Source: Clostridiaceae bacterium
Lineage (GTDB): Bacteria; Cyanobacteriota; Vampirovibrionia; Gastranaerophilales; Gastranaerophilaceae
DNA length: 35,898 nt
Direction of reading: 5' to 3'
Assembly: GCA_022641775.1 (NCBI GenBank)
Contig: JALCDS010000016.1
Location: 1-35,898, forward strand
The position numbers and the translations under genes were made by a program. The notes beneath the pieces are model-generated. The model was not told where the DNA came from. It was given only the letters and a program-made list of their open reading frames with translations, and did no database searches. Shown here piece after piece: positions 27,196-35,567 of this stretch (its first letter is position 1; every line of letters starts with the position of its first letter).

Positions 27196-28005
27196 ATGCA
27201 AGTACAAGCAATCGGAATTAGTCCGCAATTTACCTCAAGACGTCACTCACGAGATAATATTGATAACTTTATAACGCTTAACGACAAAGATGTCCAATTT
27301 TTAGCATTAGCTAAAACTAACGCAACCGTTGATGATCGCAGACATAGAGACATCGACAGAGCAATATTTATGGGGATTCCACTTGTAGCAGGTATTTCAG
27401 CAGCTGCATTAACCAAAGCTCCAACAACAATGTTTGGAGTACCAATGGTTAGAAGAGCTGCAAAAGTTGCTAATGGGGTAAAAGAAGCCGGCAGATGGGC
27501 TGGAATGTTCGCAGTATTAGATTTGGCAATGTTTGGAATAAATAAATTAACAAAAAATTCAAAAGGGCTACGGGATTTCAATAAAAATCATCCGTTCTTA
27601 GCTTCTCTTGGCGCAATTGGAGTAGGCTTAGGTGCTCTTGACTTAGCTGAAAAAGGCTTGGTTAAAACAGTAGAAAACATAAAACCAGAAAAAATATTTA
27701 AAACACAAATGAAATTAGATAAATTGGCAACAAAAATCAATAGCAACAATTTATTAAAATCAATTGAAACACATTCAATAAAATTTGCAGACAAATTACC
27801 TTCAGCATTAAAAGGAGTAGGAAGAACAGCTCTTGGATGGGCTCCTTTAGCCATGTTAGTGGGTGGAATGATTCATTCAATCAATCATTCAAATGCAAAG
27901 GCAAAAGAATTTTACAACAATTATGCAGATTTAAAAGTTAGGAAAGACGCTTTAACTCAAAGTAGACTTTCTGAATTACAAGAATCCCAAAATGTTGAAG
28001 AATAA
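27196..28005 (+). CDS. Membrane-associated protein of unknown function with G-I-S-P-Q-F-T motif
   Basis: The 269-270-aa protein starts MQVQAIGISPQFTSRRH. It has four hydrophobic or Gly/Ala-rich stretches: about residues 53-75 (AIFMGIPLVAGISAAALTKA), 96-112 (AGMFAVLDLAMFGIN), 130-150 (PFLASLGAIGVGLGALDLA) and 212-232 (LGWAPLAMLVGGMIHSIN). A Lys-rich segment lies between the last two, and the tail is charged. I do not recognise the family. The ATG at 27196 is chosen over the one at 27148 because GAAAGGTG precedes it at the right spacing and the promoter covers the earlier one. The general build (N-terminal motif, no signal peptide, scattered Gly/Ala helices) resembles the pair at 15838-18101. 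Confidence 0.8.
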   Translation: MQVQAIGISPQFTSRRHSRDNIDNFITLNDKDVQFLALAKTNATVDDRRHRDIDRAIFMGIPLVAGISAAALTKAPTTMFGVPMVRRAAKVANGVKEAGRWAGMFAVLDLAMFGINKLTKNSKGLRDFNKNHPFLASLGAIGVGLGALDLAEKGLVKTVENIKPEKIFKTQMKLDKLATKINSNNLLKSIETHSIKFADKLPSALKGVGRTALGWAPLAMLVGGMIHSINHSNAKAKEFYNNYADLKVRKDALTQSRLSELQESQNVEE

Positions 28006-28021
28006 TAAAAGAACTTTTAAT

Positions 28022-28060
28022 AAAAAAAGACCTTGAATAAAATTCAAGGTCTTTTTTTTT
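28022..28060. terminator. Bidirectional terminator
   Basis: A perfect 11-bp stem AGACCTTGAAT / ATTCAAGGTCT (28028-28038 and 28042-28052) with an AAA loop, flanked by A7 and T9. It serves both convergent genes. Confidence 0.95.
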
Positions 28061-28069
28061 AATAAATAT

Positions 28070-28807
28070 TTAACCATTTCGAGAATTTAGTTTAGCAAAC
28101 AACTTCAACATTTCAAAGTATAGCCAAATTAATGTAACCATTAATCCGTATGCACCATACCATTCATAATATTTAGGAAGCATTTTATTTGAGCCTTCTT
28201 CTATATATGAAAAATCAACGATCAAACAAAATGAAGCAATTGCAATAACAACTAAACTAAACACAATACCGATAATACCATTACCGTTAATTAATGGTAT
28301 TCCGCGCCCGAAAAACGATGCAATAATATCAATTAAATATATCAAAAATACCGCCATCATAGCCGTGAAAACTGTACTTTTAAATCTTTCTGTGCATCTT
28401 ATAATTTTAAATTTGTATAATGCAAGCATTGTCCCCAACGCCGCAAATGTTCCAATAGTAGCCTGAATAACAATCCCAGGATATGCCTTCTCAAACATTG
28501 CAGAAATACCACCAAGCAATAAACCTTCTGCTAAGGCATAAACAGGTGAAAGAACAGGTGCCCAAGTCGGCACAAACGGAATTATAAATCCCAAAAGCAG
28601 CGAAACGATGAACCCTACAGTTGTTAATATAGATACTCTATCGGTATATCCAAGTGAAAAACTATTCCAAGCACAATATGCTCCAACTATAACTAACAAA
28701 AATAAAATAGCTATTTTATTAATCGTACCGGATAGTGTCATAGGTTCACTTTCAAGAACTCTTTCTCCAGCCGTTCCAAAGTTTTCATTTAAAATAGGAT
28801 TTGCCAT
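28070..28807 (-). CDS. Bax inhibitor-1-like (BaxI_1 / YccA-type) seven-helix membrane protein
   Basis: The 245-aa protein has a 25-residue hydrophilic N-terminus containing the family phrase MTLSGTINKIAIL, then seven hydrophobic segments. Diagnostic pieces are PTWAPVLSPVYALAEGLLLGGISAMFEKAYPGIV and CLIVDFSYIEEGSNKMLPKYYEWYGAYGLMVTLIWLYFEMLKL, with the acidic residues near the last helices. Relatives are pH-sensitive calcium-leak channels in some bacteria. The role here is inferred from family only. AAAGGAG precedes the start. It is a single gene. Confidence 0.9.
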   Translation of the reverse strand: MANPILNENFGTAGERVLESEPMTLSGTINKIAILFLLVIVGAYCAWNSFSLGYTDRVSILTTVGFIVSLLLGFIIPFVPTWAPVLSPVYALAEGLLLGGISAMFEKAYPGIVIQATIGTFAALGTMLALYKFKIIRCTERFKSTVFTAMMAVFLIYLIDIIASFFGRGIPLINGNGIIGIVFSLVVIAIASFCLIVDFSYIEEGSNKMLPKYYEWYGAYGLMVTLIWLYFEMLKLFAKLNSRNG

Positions 28808-28899
28808 ATTTTTCTCCTTTACTTTCTATGGTATATTATATATCATAAGATGAAATCCCGCAATGATATTAATTATAAATTAATAATGGATAGAGAAAA

Positions 28900-30714
28900 A
28901 TGATTTTAGAAAACACAACAAAATTTATAAAATATTATGGCAAGGGCAAAAAGCTGAAACTTGTTGGCTTTTTTGTTCTTTCATTCATTGCCGGACTCTT
29001 GGAATTGTTAGGAATTGCATTAATTTATCCTTTTATAATAATGATAACATCTCCAAATCTTGCTCAAACAAACAAATTTTATGTTCTGATACAAAATCAT
29101 CTTCCGTTTTTAAATGGAACAATATTTGCACTCATGCTTGGACTTTGCATTTTAGGGCTTTTCATTTTCAAAAATTTATTTATGGTGATGATATTGTCAT
29201 TGCAAACCAAATTCACTACTTATTGGAAACGTGATATTGCAGCCCTTTTTATGAAATATTATACTTATGCATCTTACAAAGATATAATTAAAATATCGCC
29301 TAGTGACAAAACATTTTGTATTTGTAATATTTCAGCTAATGTTATTGATGGATTTGTAGTACGAGGAATAACACTTTTAATAAATTCAATAATAATTCTT
29401 ATGATTATAGGGTTTTTGATTTTTAAATTTCCGCTGGCAGCCATTGTAACTTCATGCTTTGTATTTATTAGCATGAGTGTCCAAAATAAATTCTTCAAAA
29501 AAAAGACAACTGATATTGCTGCCAAAATATCTAAAACTCAAGCCGATTATAACAAAATTTTATTGGAAAGTATCACAAATATAAAAGAATTAAAAATTTT
29601 ATCTGCTGAAAATATTTTTTATAAGAATTATATGGATAAAGAAAACAAATTCAGAAATGTTCAAGTTGCACAAACATTTTACAGTTCCATTCCTCCATAC
29701 ATCGTTGAAATTTTTGTAGTTCTATCAATATTAATATTGGGAATGGTAATATCTGCTCAAAATGCAGCAAACAATTCAACTATGATAGCCGCGTTTGCAG
29801 TTGTAGCGGCAGCACTGTTTAGAATTGCCCCGGCATTGAATAGACTTCAATCTTCAATCATTAATATAAATACATTCAGAAATTTCATAAAACATGCAAA
29901 TAATGAATATGAAGCGTTAAATTTGGGTAATATAAAAGTTCATGAAAATACAATAATTCCCGATTTGGATTTTAAAAATTGTATAGAACTTAAAAATATA
30001 GATTTTTCATATGATAAAGAAAAAACTATAAAAAATATAAATCTCAAAATAGACAAAGGTGATTTCATTGGCATTGTGGGATTGTCAGGTGCCGGGAAAA
30101 GTACCTTGGCCGATATCATTATGGGACTGTTACCTGTAGATAAAGGACATATTTTAGTAGATGATATTGAGTTAAATGAAAAGAATTTTATCTCTTTTAG
30201 ACAAAAAATAGGATATGTTGCCCAAGAAATAAATGTCATGGATGCATCCTTCAAAGACAATATCACATGGGGCGTTGAGCCATCAAGTGTGGATGAAGAT
30301 AAAGTTGTAGAAGTTTTAAAAGAAGCTCAATTGTATGATTTTGTTCAAACATTTGAAGATGGAATAAATGCAATTCCGTTTGTCGGAGCAAATGGCCTTT
30401 CTCAAGGTCAAAAGCAAAGACTTGCTATAGCAAGAGCGCTGTATAGAGATCCTGAAATTATACTTTTAGATGAAGCAACATCTTCATTAGATGTTGTTTG
30501 TGAAAACGAAATTACCGAAGTTCTTTCAAAAGTAGGTCAAAACAAAACAATTATTGCAATTGCACATAGACTTTCAACATTAAAGTCATGCAATAAACTC
30601 GTATATTTAAAAGACGGAAGAATAGTAGATATCGGAACATTTGAAGAATTATCCAAAAACTATCCGGATTTTGACAAGCTGGTTAAATTATCTGCTATCA
30701 CTACAAAAAATTAA
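28900..30714 (+). CDS. ABC exporter (fused permease-ATPase), PglK/MsbA-like
   Basis: The 604-aa half-transporter has six hydrophobic segments in the first 320 residues, beginning with LLELLGIALIYPFIIMIT, typical of lipid-linked-oligosaccharide flippases such as PglK. An ATPase domain follows: Walker A GLSGAGKST at about 393-401, Q-loop YVAQEINV, signature LSQGQKQR at about 500-507, Walker B IILLDEATSSLD at about 519-530 and the switch histidine in IAHRLS at about 554. It likely works as a homodimer. With the two glycosyltransferases at 18-21 kb it could form part of a surface-glycan route, but it is 8 kb away and other lipid substrates are possible. Confidence 0.9.
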   Translation: MILENTTKFIKYYGKGKKLKLVGFFVLSFIAGLLELLGIALIYPFIIMITSPNLAQTNKFYVLIQNHLPFLNGTIFALMLGLCILGLFIFKNLFMVMILSLQTKFTTYWKRDIAALFMKYYTYASYKDIIKISPSDKTFCICNISANVIDGFVVRGITLLINSIIILMIIGFLIFKFPLAAIVTSCFVFISMSVQNKFFKKKTTDIAAKISKTQADYNKILLESITNIKELKILSAENIFYKNYMDKENKFRNVQVAQTFYSSIPPYIVEIFVVLSILILGMVISAQNAANNSTMIAAFAVVAAALFRIAPALNRLQSSIININTFRNFIKHANNEYEALNLGNIKVHENTIIPDLDFKNCIELKNIDFSYDKEKTIKNINLKIDKGDFIGIVGLSGAGKSTLADIIMGLLPVDKGHILVDDIELNEKNFISFRQKIGYVAQEINVMDASFKDNITWGVEPSSVDEDKVVEVLKEAQLYDFVQTFEDGINAIPFVGANGLSQGQKQRLAIARALYRDPEIILLDEATSSLDVVCENEITEVLSKVGQNKTIIAIAHRLSTLKSCNKLVYLKDGRIVDIGTFEELSKNYPDFDKLVKLSAITTKN

Positions 30715-30802
30715 AAAAAAACACTTTACAAGTAAAATTTTTTATTTTATAATAAGAGGCGTGGTCATCAATAGCCGTTGGTGATTAACAGATTAAAAAT
30801 AT

Positions 30803-30874
30803 TCCTCAGTAGCTCAATGGCGGAGCAATCGGCTGTTAACCGATAGGCTGTTGGTTCGAGTCCAACCTGGGGAG
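30803..30874 (+). tRNA. tRNA-Asn (anticodon GUU)
   Basis: 72 nt. The acceptor stem TCCTCAG pairs with CTGGGGA, with discriminator G. The D-arm is AGCTCAATGGCGGAGCA. The anticodon arm TCGGCTGTTAACCGA gives GUU. The T-arm GTTGG-TTCGAGT-CCAAC is complete. CCA is not encoded. A run of seven T follows at once. Confidence 0.96.
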
Positions 30875-31055
30875 TTTTTTTATTGGTTAGTTTTTGGGAA
30901 TAACATACGGATTCCAGGTTGATATGAGAACCGACAAATGGTGAGAGTCCAGCGGGAGTGAGCTGAGGCTGGAGAGTTTTTGTTAAAATGACGAAGTCAT
31001 TGCAAACGAAACTCGAAATGCCGTTACCCGCGAGCGACCAAGACAACCTGGGAAG
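30875..31055 (+). other. tRNA-Asn downstream tract with inverted and direct copies of the tRNA 3' end
   Basis: The tract starts with the T7 run. At 30912-30939 the - strand reads a degenerate copy of the tRNA 3' half (TTGTCGGTTC, six bases, then CAACCTGG, matching CTGTTGGTTC...CAACCTGG of the tRNA). Then come a CCAGC/GCTGG hairpin (30949-30972) followed by five T, and a segment ACTCG-AAA-TGCC-GTTAC-CCG-CGAG (31011-31034). It closes with CAACCTGGGAAG (31044-31055), an 11 of 12 match in direct orientation to the tRNA 3' end (30863-30874). No protein is credible here. The layout parallels the tRNA-Ser tract. Confidence 0.55.
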
Positions 31056-31060
31056 TTAGT

Positions 31061-32233
31061 TTATTTAAAATCTAAGTTGAAATAATCAATCATTAATATT
31101 ATTGATAAAATTTCAAAAAACAGTTTATCATAACATTTTTGCTCATATACAGATGTAAAAATATTTCCAAATTCAAATAAATTTCGGTTCGAGGATATGG
31201 CAAAATAAATTTTGTCTTTATAAAATGAACATTTTAAATTTTTTACTCCAAAAGAAGTTTTAATATCATCCAATCTTTCCATAAAAACAGGGTTTAAAAG
31301 ATATCTGCTTTCAATATCACTATCCGAATATACCCGATATTTATTTAAGAATTCAATATCCTCAAGTTTAACTTCATGTAAATTTTCAAGTTTACTGGCT
31401 TTATCCTTAAAAAATTCATTAATCATTTTGTAATAAGAACTTCCGACAAAAAAAGCACAACATGCAAAAAGTACAAAACTCATTTTTATTTCATATTGGT
31501 TGTGAGTAATAAATAAATTATATATAAAAAGCCATAAGCCCATTAAACTTAACAAAGAAAACGGTATAAGTATAAATAACCAAATCAAGGTTATAAAAAC
31601 ACAAGAATGACTTTTGTTATTAAACAGTTTATCATTTTTTGAAATCACAAAAGTATGACCTTCATTATTTCTTATATTATCAAATCTTATCAAAACACAT
31701 TTAAAGACTTTATACTCAAAATCTCCACGGGGGCCGGAACTTTTTTTATATTTCAACAATATCTCCGCTATATTAAAATTTATATTATTATGAAAACCCT
31801 CAAAACAATCATCCTTTTCGCAAACATCAAATTCACCAAATAATCCACAGTTTTTCATTTCATTTTTACTAATTTTAGTGCTTATTCCATATTTAAAATT
31901 ATCAAATATTTTTATAAAATTTTTTATTAATTTTGATTTGATATTGAGCATATATTGAGTAATCCAAGAAATTGCAATTAAAATTGCAATAGGTATAATT
32001 ATAAGATTTAAAATCCATAATGCGACTTGAAAAGCATCTCCTCGCAAATTTGTAAAAATAATAAACATCATAAGACAATATAAAACAAGGAAAGTAAACT
32101 CCACTCCGAGAAGTCTTACAATCAACGCTATCCTTGATTGTTCTAATGAAAAAAATTTTTCTTGATTTGCTTCTTTAAAAGCTTTTTTATACTTCTCAAA
32201 ATAACTTTGTTTTAAATCCTCAAAGTTTTCCAT
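31061..32233 (-). CDS. DUF3137 family membrane protein
   Basis: The 390-aa protein has two N-terminal hydrophobic helices at about 35-60 and 68-95. A soluble part follows with the DUF3137 pattern GLFGEFDVCEKDDCFEGFHNNINFNIAEI, VFKCVLIRFDNIRN...GHTFVISKND. Another helix pair lies at about 215-265, then the diagnostic FLNKYRVYSDSDIESRYLLNPVFMERL and KIYFAISSNRNLFEFGNIF. The function of the family is unknown. The frame is open to a TTG at 32254, but ATG 32233 is the better start and lies 13 nt after the STAS gene stop, so the two are co-transcribed. This places DUF3137 next to a partner-switching module. Confidence 0.85.
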   Translation of the reverse strand: MENFEDLKQSYFEKYKKAFKEANQEKFFSLEQSRIALIVRLLGVEFTFLVLYCLMMFIIFTNLRGDAFQVALWILNLIIIPIAILIAISWITQYMLNIKSKLIKNFIKIFDNFKYGISTKISKNEMKNCGLFGEFDVCEKDDCFEGFHNNINFNIAEILLKYKKSSGPRGDFEYKVFKCVLIRFDNIRNNEGHTFVISKNDKLFNNKSHSCVFITLIWLFILIPFSLLSLMGLWLFIYNLFITHNQYEIKMSFVLFACCAFFVGSSYYKMINEFFKDKASKLENLHEVKLEDIEFLNKYRVYSDSDIESRYLLNPVFMERLDDIKTSFGVKNLKCSFYKDKIYFAISSNRNLFEFGNIFTSVYEQKCYDKLFFEILSIILMIDYFNLDFK

Positions 32234-32246
32234 AACAAAATCTCTA

Positions 32247-32549
32247 TTATTCAATAGTTAAAATCTTATTAAATCCGGTCATTTCAAAGACTTGCATAAC
32301 AGTTTTATTCGGATGAAGAATTTTCATAACCTTTTTTTCTGATGACATGTGTTTTTGAAAGTCCAACAAAATTCTAAGGCCATAACTTGAAATATATTCT
32401 ACATTTGTAAAATCGAAAATAAGCTCTCTTATTCCATCAAATTCATAACTAAGTTCAGCCAATTCTCCGCCGGTTTCTGTATCAATTCTCCCTGTTACAG
32501 CAACTGTTAAACGGTTATTTTGTTTAGTCTTTGTAAATTCCATATTCAT
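32247..32549 (-). CDS. STAS-domain anti-anti-sigma factor (SpoIIAA/RsbV-like)
   Basis: In partner switching, the unphosphorylated STAS protein binds an HATPase kinase and frees that kinase's other target; phosphorylation on a conserved Ser blocks this. The 100-aa chain is a complete single STAS domain: TVAVTGRIDTETGGEL, then LIFDFTNVEYISSYGLRILL with the phospho-acceptor pair S54-S55. It ends in a typical helix (MQVFEMTGFNKIL). GGAG precedes the ATG at 32549. It is divergent from the phosphatase/ATPase fusion, 73 bp apart, with the DUF3137 gene behind it. Confidence 0.93.
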   Translation of the reverse strand: MNMEFTKTKQNNRLTVAVTGRIDTETGGELAELSYEFDGIRELIFDFTNVEYISSYGLRILLDFQKHMSSEKKVMKILHPNKTVMQVFEMTGFNKILTIE

Positions 32550-32584
32550 TAATCTCCATTCTTTGTAAAATATTATATCATACT

Positions 32585-32614
32585 TTTACATATTTTTTAA
32601 TTTTATAATATAAT
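32585..32614 (+). promoter_or_regulatory. Promoter of the SpoIIE-HATPase gene, giving a nearly leaderless mRNA
   Basis: TTTACA (32585-32590), an 18-nt spacer and a consensus TATAAT (32609-32614). The ATG is at 32623, so the expected start point is within a few bases of the start codon and no ribosome binding site fits. Confidence 0.65.
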
Positions 32615-32622
32615 ATCTTGTA

Positions 32623-34962
32623 ATGTTTAGGACTGTAAAAACAAAAATTATCGCAATCACTATTGGTATATTTGCTATTTTCAGCGTTGTTATTTTCTGC
32701 GTTGAAATTTTAAGTTACAACAATTTTAAGAGTTTGAAAGTAGAAACTTGTGATAACGAAGTTGAACATTTTGCATCAGATTTGAATTCTTCGGTAAAAC
32801 AATTACAAGAAAATGCCCTTTCATTAGGTCTTGCAGGTGCATCATTTTATTATTTTGACAAAAAAAATAAAAACTTTGTCGATTTTATAGTAAAAGATAA
32901 TTTTAAAAATAACAACAAACTTTCTATAGGTGGCGGTCTTTGGTATGAGCCATACGTTATAAACCCTACACAAAAGCGATATGCCGCATATGCACTATCG
33001 ACAAAAAATGGGACAATGATTGATAAAGAATATGAAAGTTCACAATATGACTATCTAAATCAAAAATGGTACAAAGTCATAAAAAAAGGTTATAACAAAA
33101 AAACGCGAAACAAATTAATTTGGACAGCTCCGTATGTCGACATCGCAACAACAGACCAACTTATGATAACAGTCGGAGCGGCAATATACAACGAAAATCA
33201 TGATTTTGTCGGGATGGCAACCGTTGACTGGCTACTTGATTCAATCGTTGATAAACTCGGCAAACTCCGACCGACACCTAACAGTTTGGTTCTTTTCGCC
33301 GACAAAAAAAATGACTACATTGTTGCAATGCGCGACAACAATCCAAAAACTAATATTATGACAGGTGAATCATTAAAAAAACTGCCTTGGTACAATAGCA
33401 ACCGTAAAAATGGTGAAGGTTTTAAATATCAAAATCTAAAATATATTTATTTTACAAAAAAACTTGATAACAATATGATTTTAGCAGTAGCAGTTCCGAC
33501 AAATGAGCTTTTTGCAATACAACAAATGCATTTGCTTTTGGGAATGTTCCTGAGAATTATTTCCTGCATAATTTTTGCATTTATAACATACATTGTTTTA
33601 ACTAAAAACATAAATGAACCAATTGATGTCCTGACAAGCTCAGTAGAAGAAATAGGCTCCGGAAATTTGGACAAAAAAATAGAAATTAAAGAGCCTCTTG
33701 AATTTGCAAAACTTGCACAGACATTTAATAAAATGACATCTGATATCAAAGATTATATTAATAACATTCACAAAATGACCTCAGAACGTGAAAAAATGGA
33801 TGCAGAATTGAATATTGCAAAAAAAATTCAAGAATCCGTATTACCAAAAACGTTTCCACCATACCCTGAACGTACTGACATTGATATATTTGCATCGATG
33901 ACACCTGCACAAAAAGTCGGTGGAGATTTTTATGATTTTTATTTAACCGATGATAAACATATTGCAATTACAATAGCTGATGTTTCAGGGGACGGAATTC
34001 CTGCAGCAATGTTTATGATGACCGCAAAAACATTACTAAAAAACTTGGCACTGAGACATATGGAACTTGAAGATATCTTAAATTATGTAAATGAAAAACT
34101 CTGCGAAAATAATGAGCAAGAATTTTTTATAACAGTATTTTTTGCTTTAATTGATTTGGAAACCGGAATAGTAAAATATGTAAATGCCGGACACAATCCA
34201 CCTTTAATATCAAGAAACAATAAATTTGAATATATGCAAGTTGATTCAAATATAGTTGTTGGAATTTTTGATGAAGCAAAATATAAAACTGAAGAAATAA
34301 AATTGGAACCAGGTGATTCAATTTTGTTATATACTGATGGGGTAACAGAAGCTAATAACAACTCCGGAGAATTTTATGGGGAAGATAATCTGTTGGAAAC
34401 ATTAAATAATAAAGTTCTTTTAAAATCTAAAGATGTTATCACAAAAGTAACCGACTCATTAAATGAATATACTAAAAATTGTGAGCAAGCTGATGATATT
34501 ACAATGCTTGCCATCAAATATACAGGAGTGAATAATTTGCTAGAAAGAATTGAAGTACCGGCTCAAGTATCGGAATTGAAGCCTTTTCTTAATTGGTTAG
34601 AAAATTTATGTATAAAATGCGGAATGGATAATGAGAACAAATCAAAAATGTTAATGAGCGCCGAAGAAATATTTGTAAACATTGCATATTATGCATATCC
34701 GGATCATTTGAAAGAAAAAATTCAAGAAACAACAATTATGTTTAAGTATATTGAAACTACTCGCGAAGTTTCCTTGATATTTGCTGATTCCGGAATCAAA
34801 TACAATCCTCTGACCCAGTCCAAAACTCCGGATATAAATACCCCTCTTGAAAATAGAACGCCTGGAGGACTCGGAATACTAATGGTTAAAAATATGATGT
34901 CATCCGTAGATTATTGTTATAAAAATAAGAGAAATATTCTTACCCTTTCTCTTGATATCTAG
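32623..34962 (+). CDS. Sensor protein phosphatase-ATPase fusion: dCache-HAMP-SpoIIE(PP2C)-HATPase (RsbU/RsbW-like)
   Basis: The 779-aa protein senses an extracellular signal and controls a STAS antagonist. TM1 lies at about 8-30. The dCache sensor at about 35-290 has QKWYKVIKKG, IWTAPYVD and FVGMATVDWLL. TM2 is at about 302-325 and HAMP at about 326-378. The SpoIIE/PP2C phosphatase at about 399-625 starts AKKIQESVLPKTFPP. It has metal ligands in VGGDFYDFY (about 433) and ADVSGDGIPAAMFM (about 452), then NAGHNPPL, GDSILLYTDGVTEA and ADDITML. The C-terminal HATPase at about 643-779 has the N-box EEIFVNIAYYAY, G1 FADSGIKYNPL and G2 RTPGGLGILMVKNMM. Kinase-type and phosphatase domains in one chain act in opposite directions on STAS proteins. 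The divergent STAS gene is the obvious partner. No sigma factor is in the window. Confidence 0.93.
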   Translation: MFRTVKTKIIAITIGIFAIFSVVIFCVEILSYNNFKSLKVETCDNEVEHFASDLNSSVKQLQENALSLGLAGASFYYFDKKNKNFVDFIVKDNFKNNNKLSIGGGLWYEPYVINPTQKRYAAYALSTKNGTMIDKEYESSQYDYLNQKWYKVIKKGYNKKTRNKLIWTAPYVDIATTDQLMITVGAAIYNENHDFVGMATVDWLLDSIVDKLGKLRPTPNSLVLFADKKNDYIVAMRDNNPKTNIMTGESLKKLPWYNSNRKNGEGFKYQNLKYIYFTKKLDNNMILAVAVPTNELFAIQQMHLLLGMFLRIISCIIFAFITYIVLTKNINEPIDVLTSSVEEIGSGNLDKKIEIKEPLEFAKLAQTFNKMTSDIKDYINNIHKMTSEREKMDAELNIAKKIQESVLPKTFPPYPERTDIDIFASMTPAQKVGGDFYDFYLTDDKHIAITIADVSGDGIPAAMFMMTAKTLLKNLALRHMELEDILNYVNEKLCENNEQEFFITVFFALIDLETGIVKYVNAGHNPPLISRNNKFEYMQVDSNIVVGIFDEAKYKTEEIKLEPGDSILLYTDGVTEANNNSGEFYGEDNLLETLNNKVLLKSKDVITKVTDSLNEYTKNCEQADDITMLAIKYTGVNNLLERIEVPAQVSELKPFLNWLENLCIKCGMDNENKSKMLMSAEEIFVNIAYYAYPDHLKEKIQETTIMFKYIETTREVSLIFADSGIKYNPLTQSKTPDINTPLENRTPGGLGILMVKNMMSSVDYCYKNKRNILTLSLDI

Positions 34963-34964
34963 TT

Positions 34965-35447
34965 TTAAAAGATAAAAAACAATACAATAAACATAAGTGA
35001 CAACAATATAGCAAAAATTCCTGCAGACATCACAATAATATTACATTTTACGATGTTCAATTCTTGCTGTTGGGTATTCACATAATTTTTAATTTGGTCT
35101 AGCGCTTTTGAAGCCCCAGGCATAGTTTCATATGGCAAATCAAAAATATTTCCACCATTTGCTTTCAAGTAATAAACATCATAAGTACGTCTTGTACGAG
35201 CTTCTGAAATATCTATACTAATACTATTTAGATCTTGTTTAAGTATAGTTTTCTGAACTTTACTGCCAACGTAATAAGCTGTGGAAGAACAACTCAAAGC
35301 TGATTTTGGACAATTTAATACTTCATATACCGGAAATATTGTATGTAGCAACCACAAAGAAACAATAATTGTAGCAATTGACCCAAATAACAATTTGTAA
35401 TCTATAGAGTGTTTATGTTTTAATCTTTCAACAAAGCTCATAAACAA
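34965..35447 (-). CDS. Small two-helix membrane protein of unknown function
   Basis: The 160-aa protein has an N-terminal helix at about 20-42 (LLFGSIATIIVSLWLLHTIF), then an external or periplasmic region with two Cys (NCPKSALSCSS). Next is a beta-rich segment (SISIDISEARTRRTYDVYYLKANGG), and a C-terminal helix lies at about 135-160. No family is recognised. It ends 2 bp from the fusion gene, convergently. A role in the neighbouring signalling system is possible but only by position. Confidence 0.75.
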   Translation of the reverse strand: MFMSFVERLKHKHSIDYKLLFGSIATIIVSLWLLHTIFPVYEVLNCPKSALSCSSTAYYVGSKVQKTILKQDLNSISIDISEARTRRTYDVYYLKANGGNIFDLPYETMPGASKALDQIKNYVNTQQQELNIVKCNIIVMSAGIFAILLSLMFIVLFFIF

Positions 35448-35567
35448 AATGATAGCATATTTTTCATAAAAGTAAACCTCAAACTATATATTTTTGTAAA
35501 AAATAGTCAGTTTAATAACAAATATATTTTTTACAGGGTTATAGTTATAATAGAAACGGTAAATATA

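Noticed and set aside
30768-31046. 92-codon open frame on the - strand containing VGLEPTAYRLTADCSAIELLR
   Set aside because: It is the translation of the complement of tRNA-Asn. This phrase is a well-known false protein sequence derived from tRNA genes.
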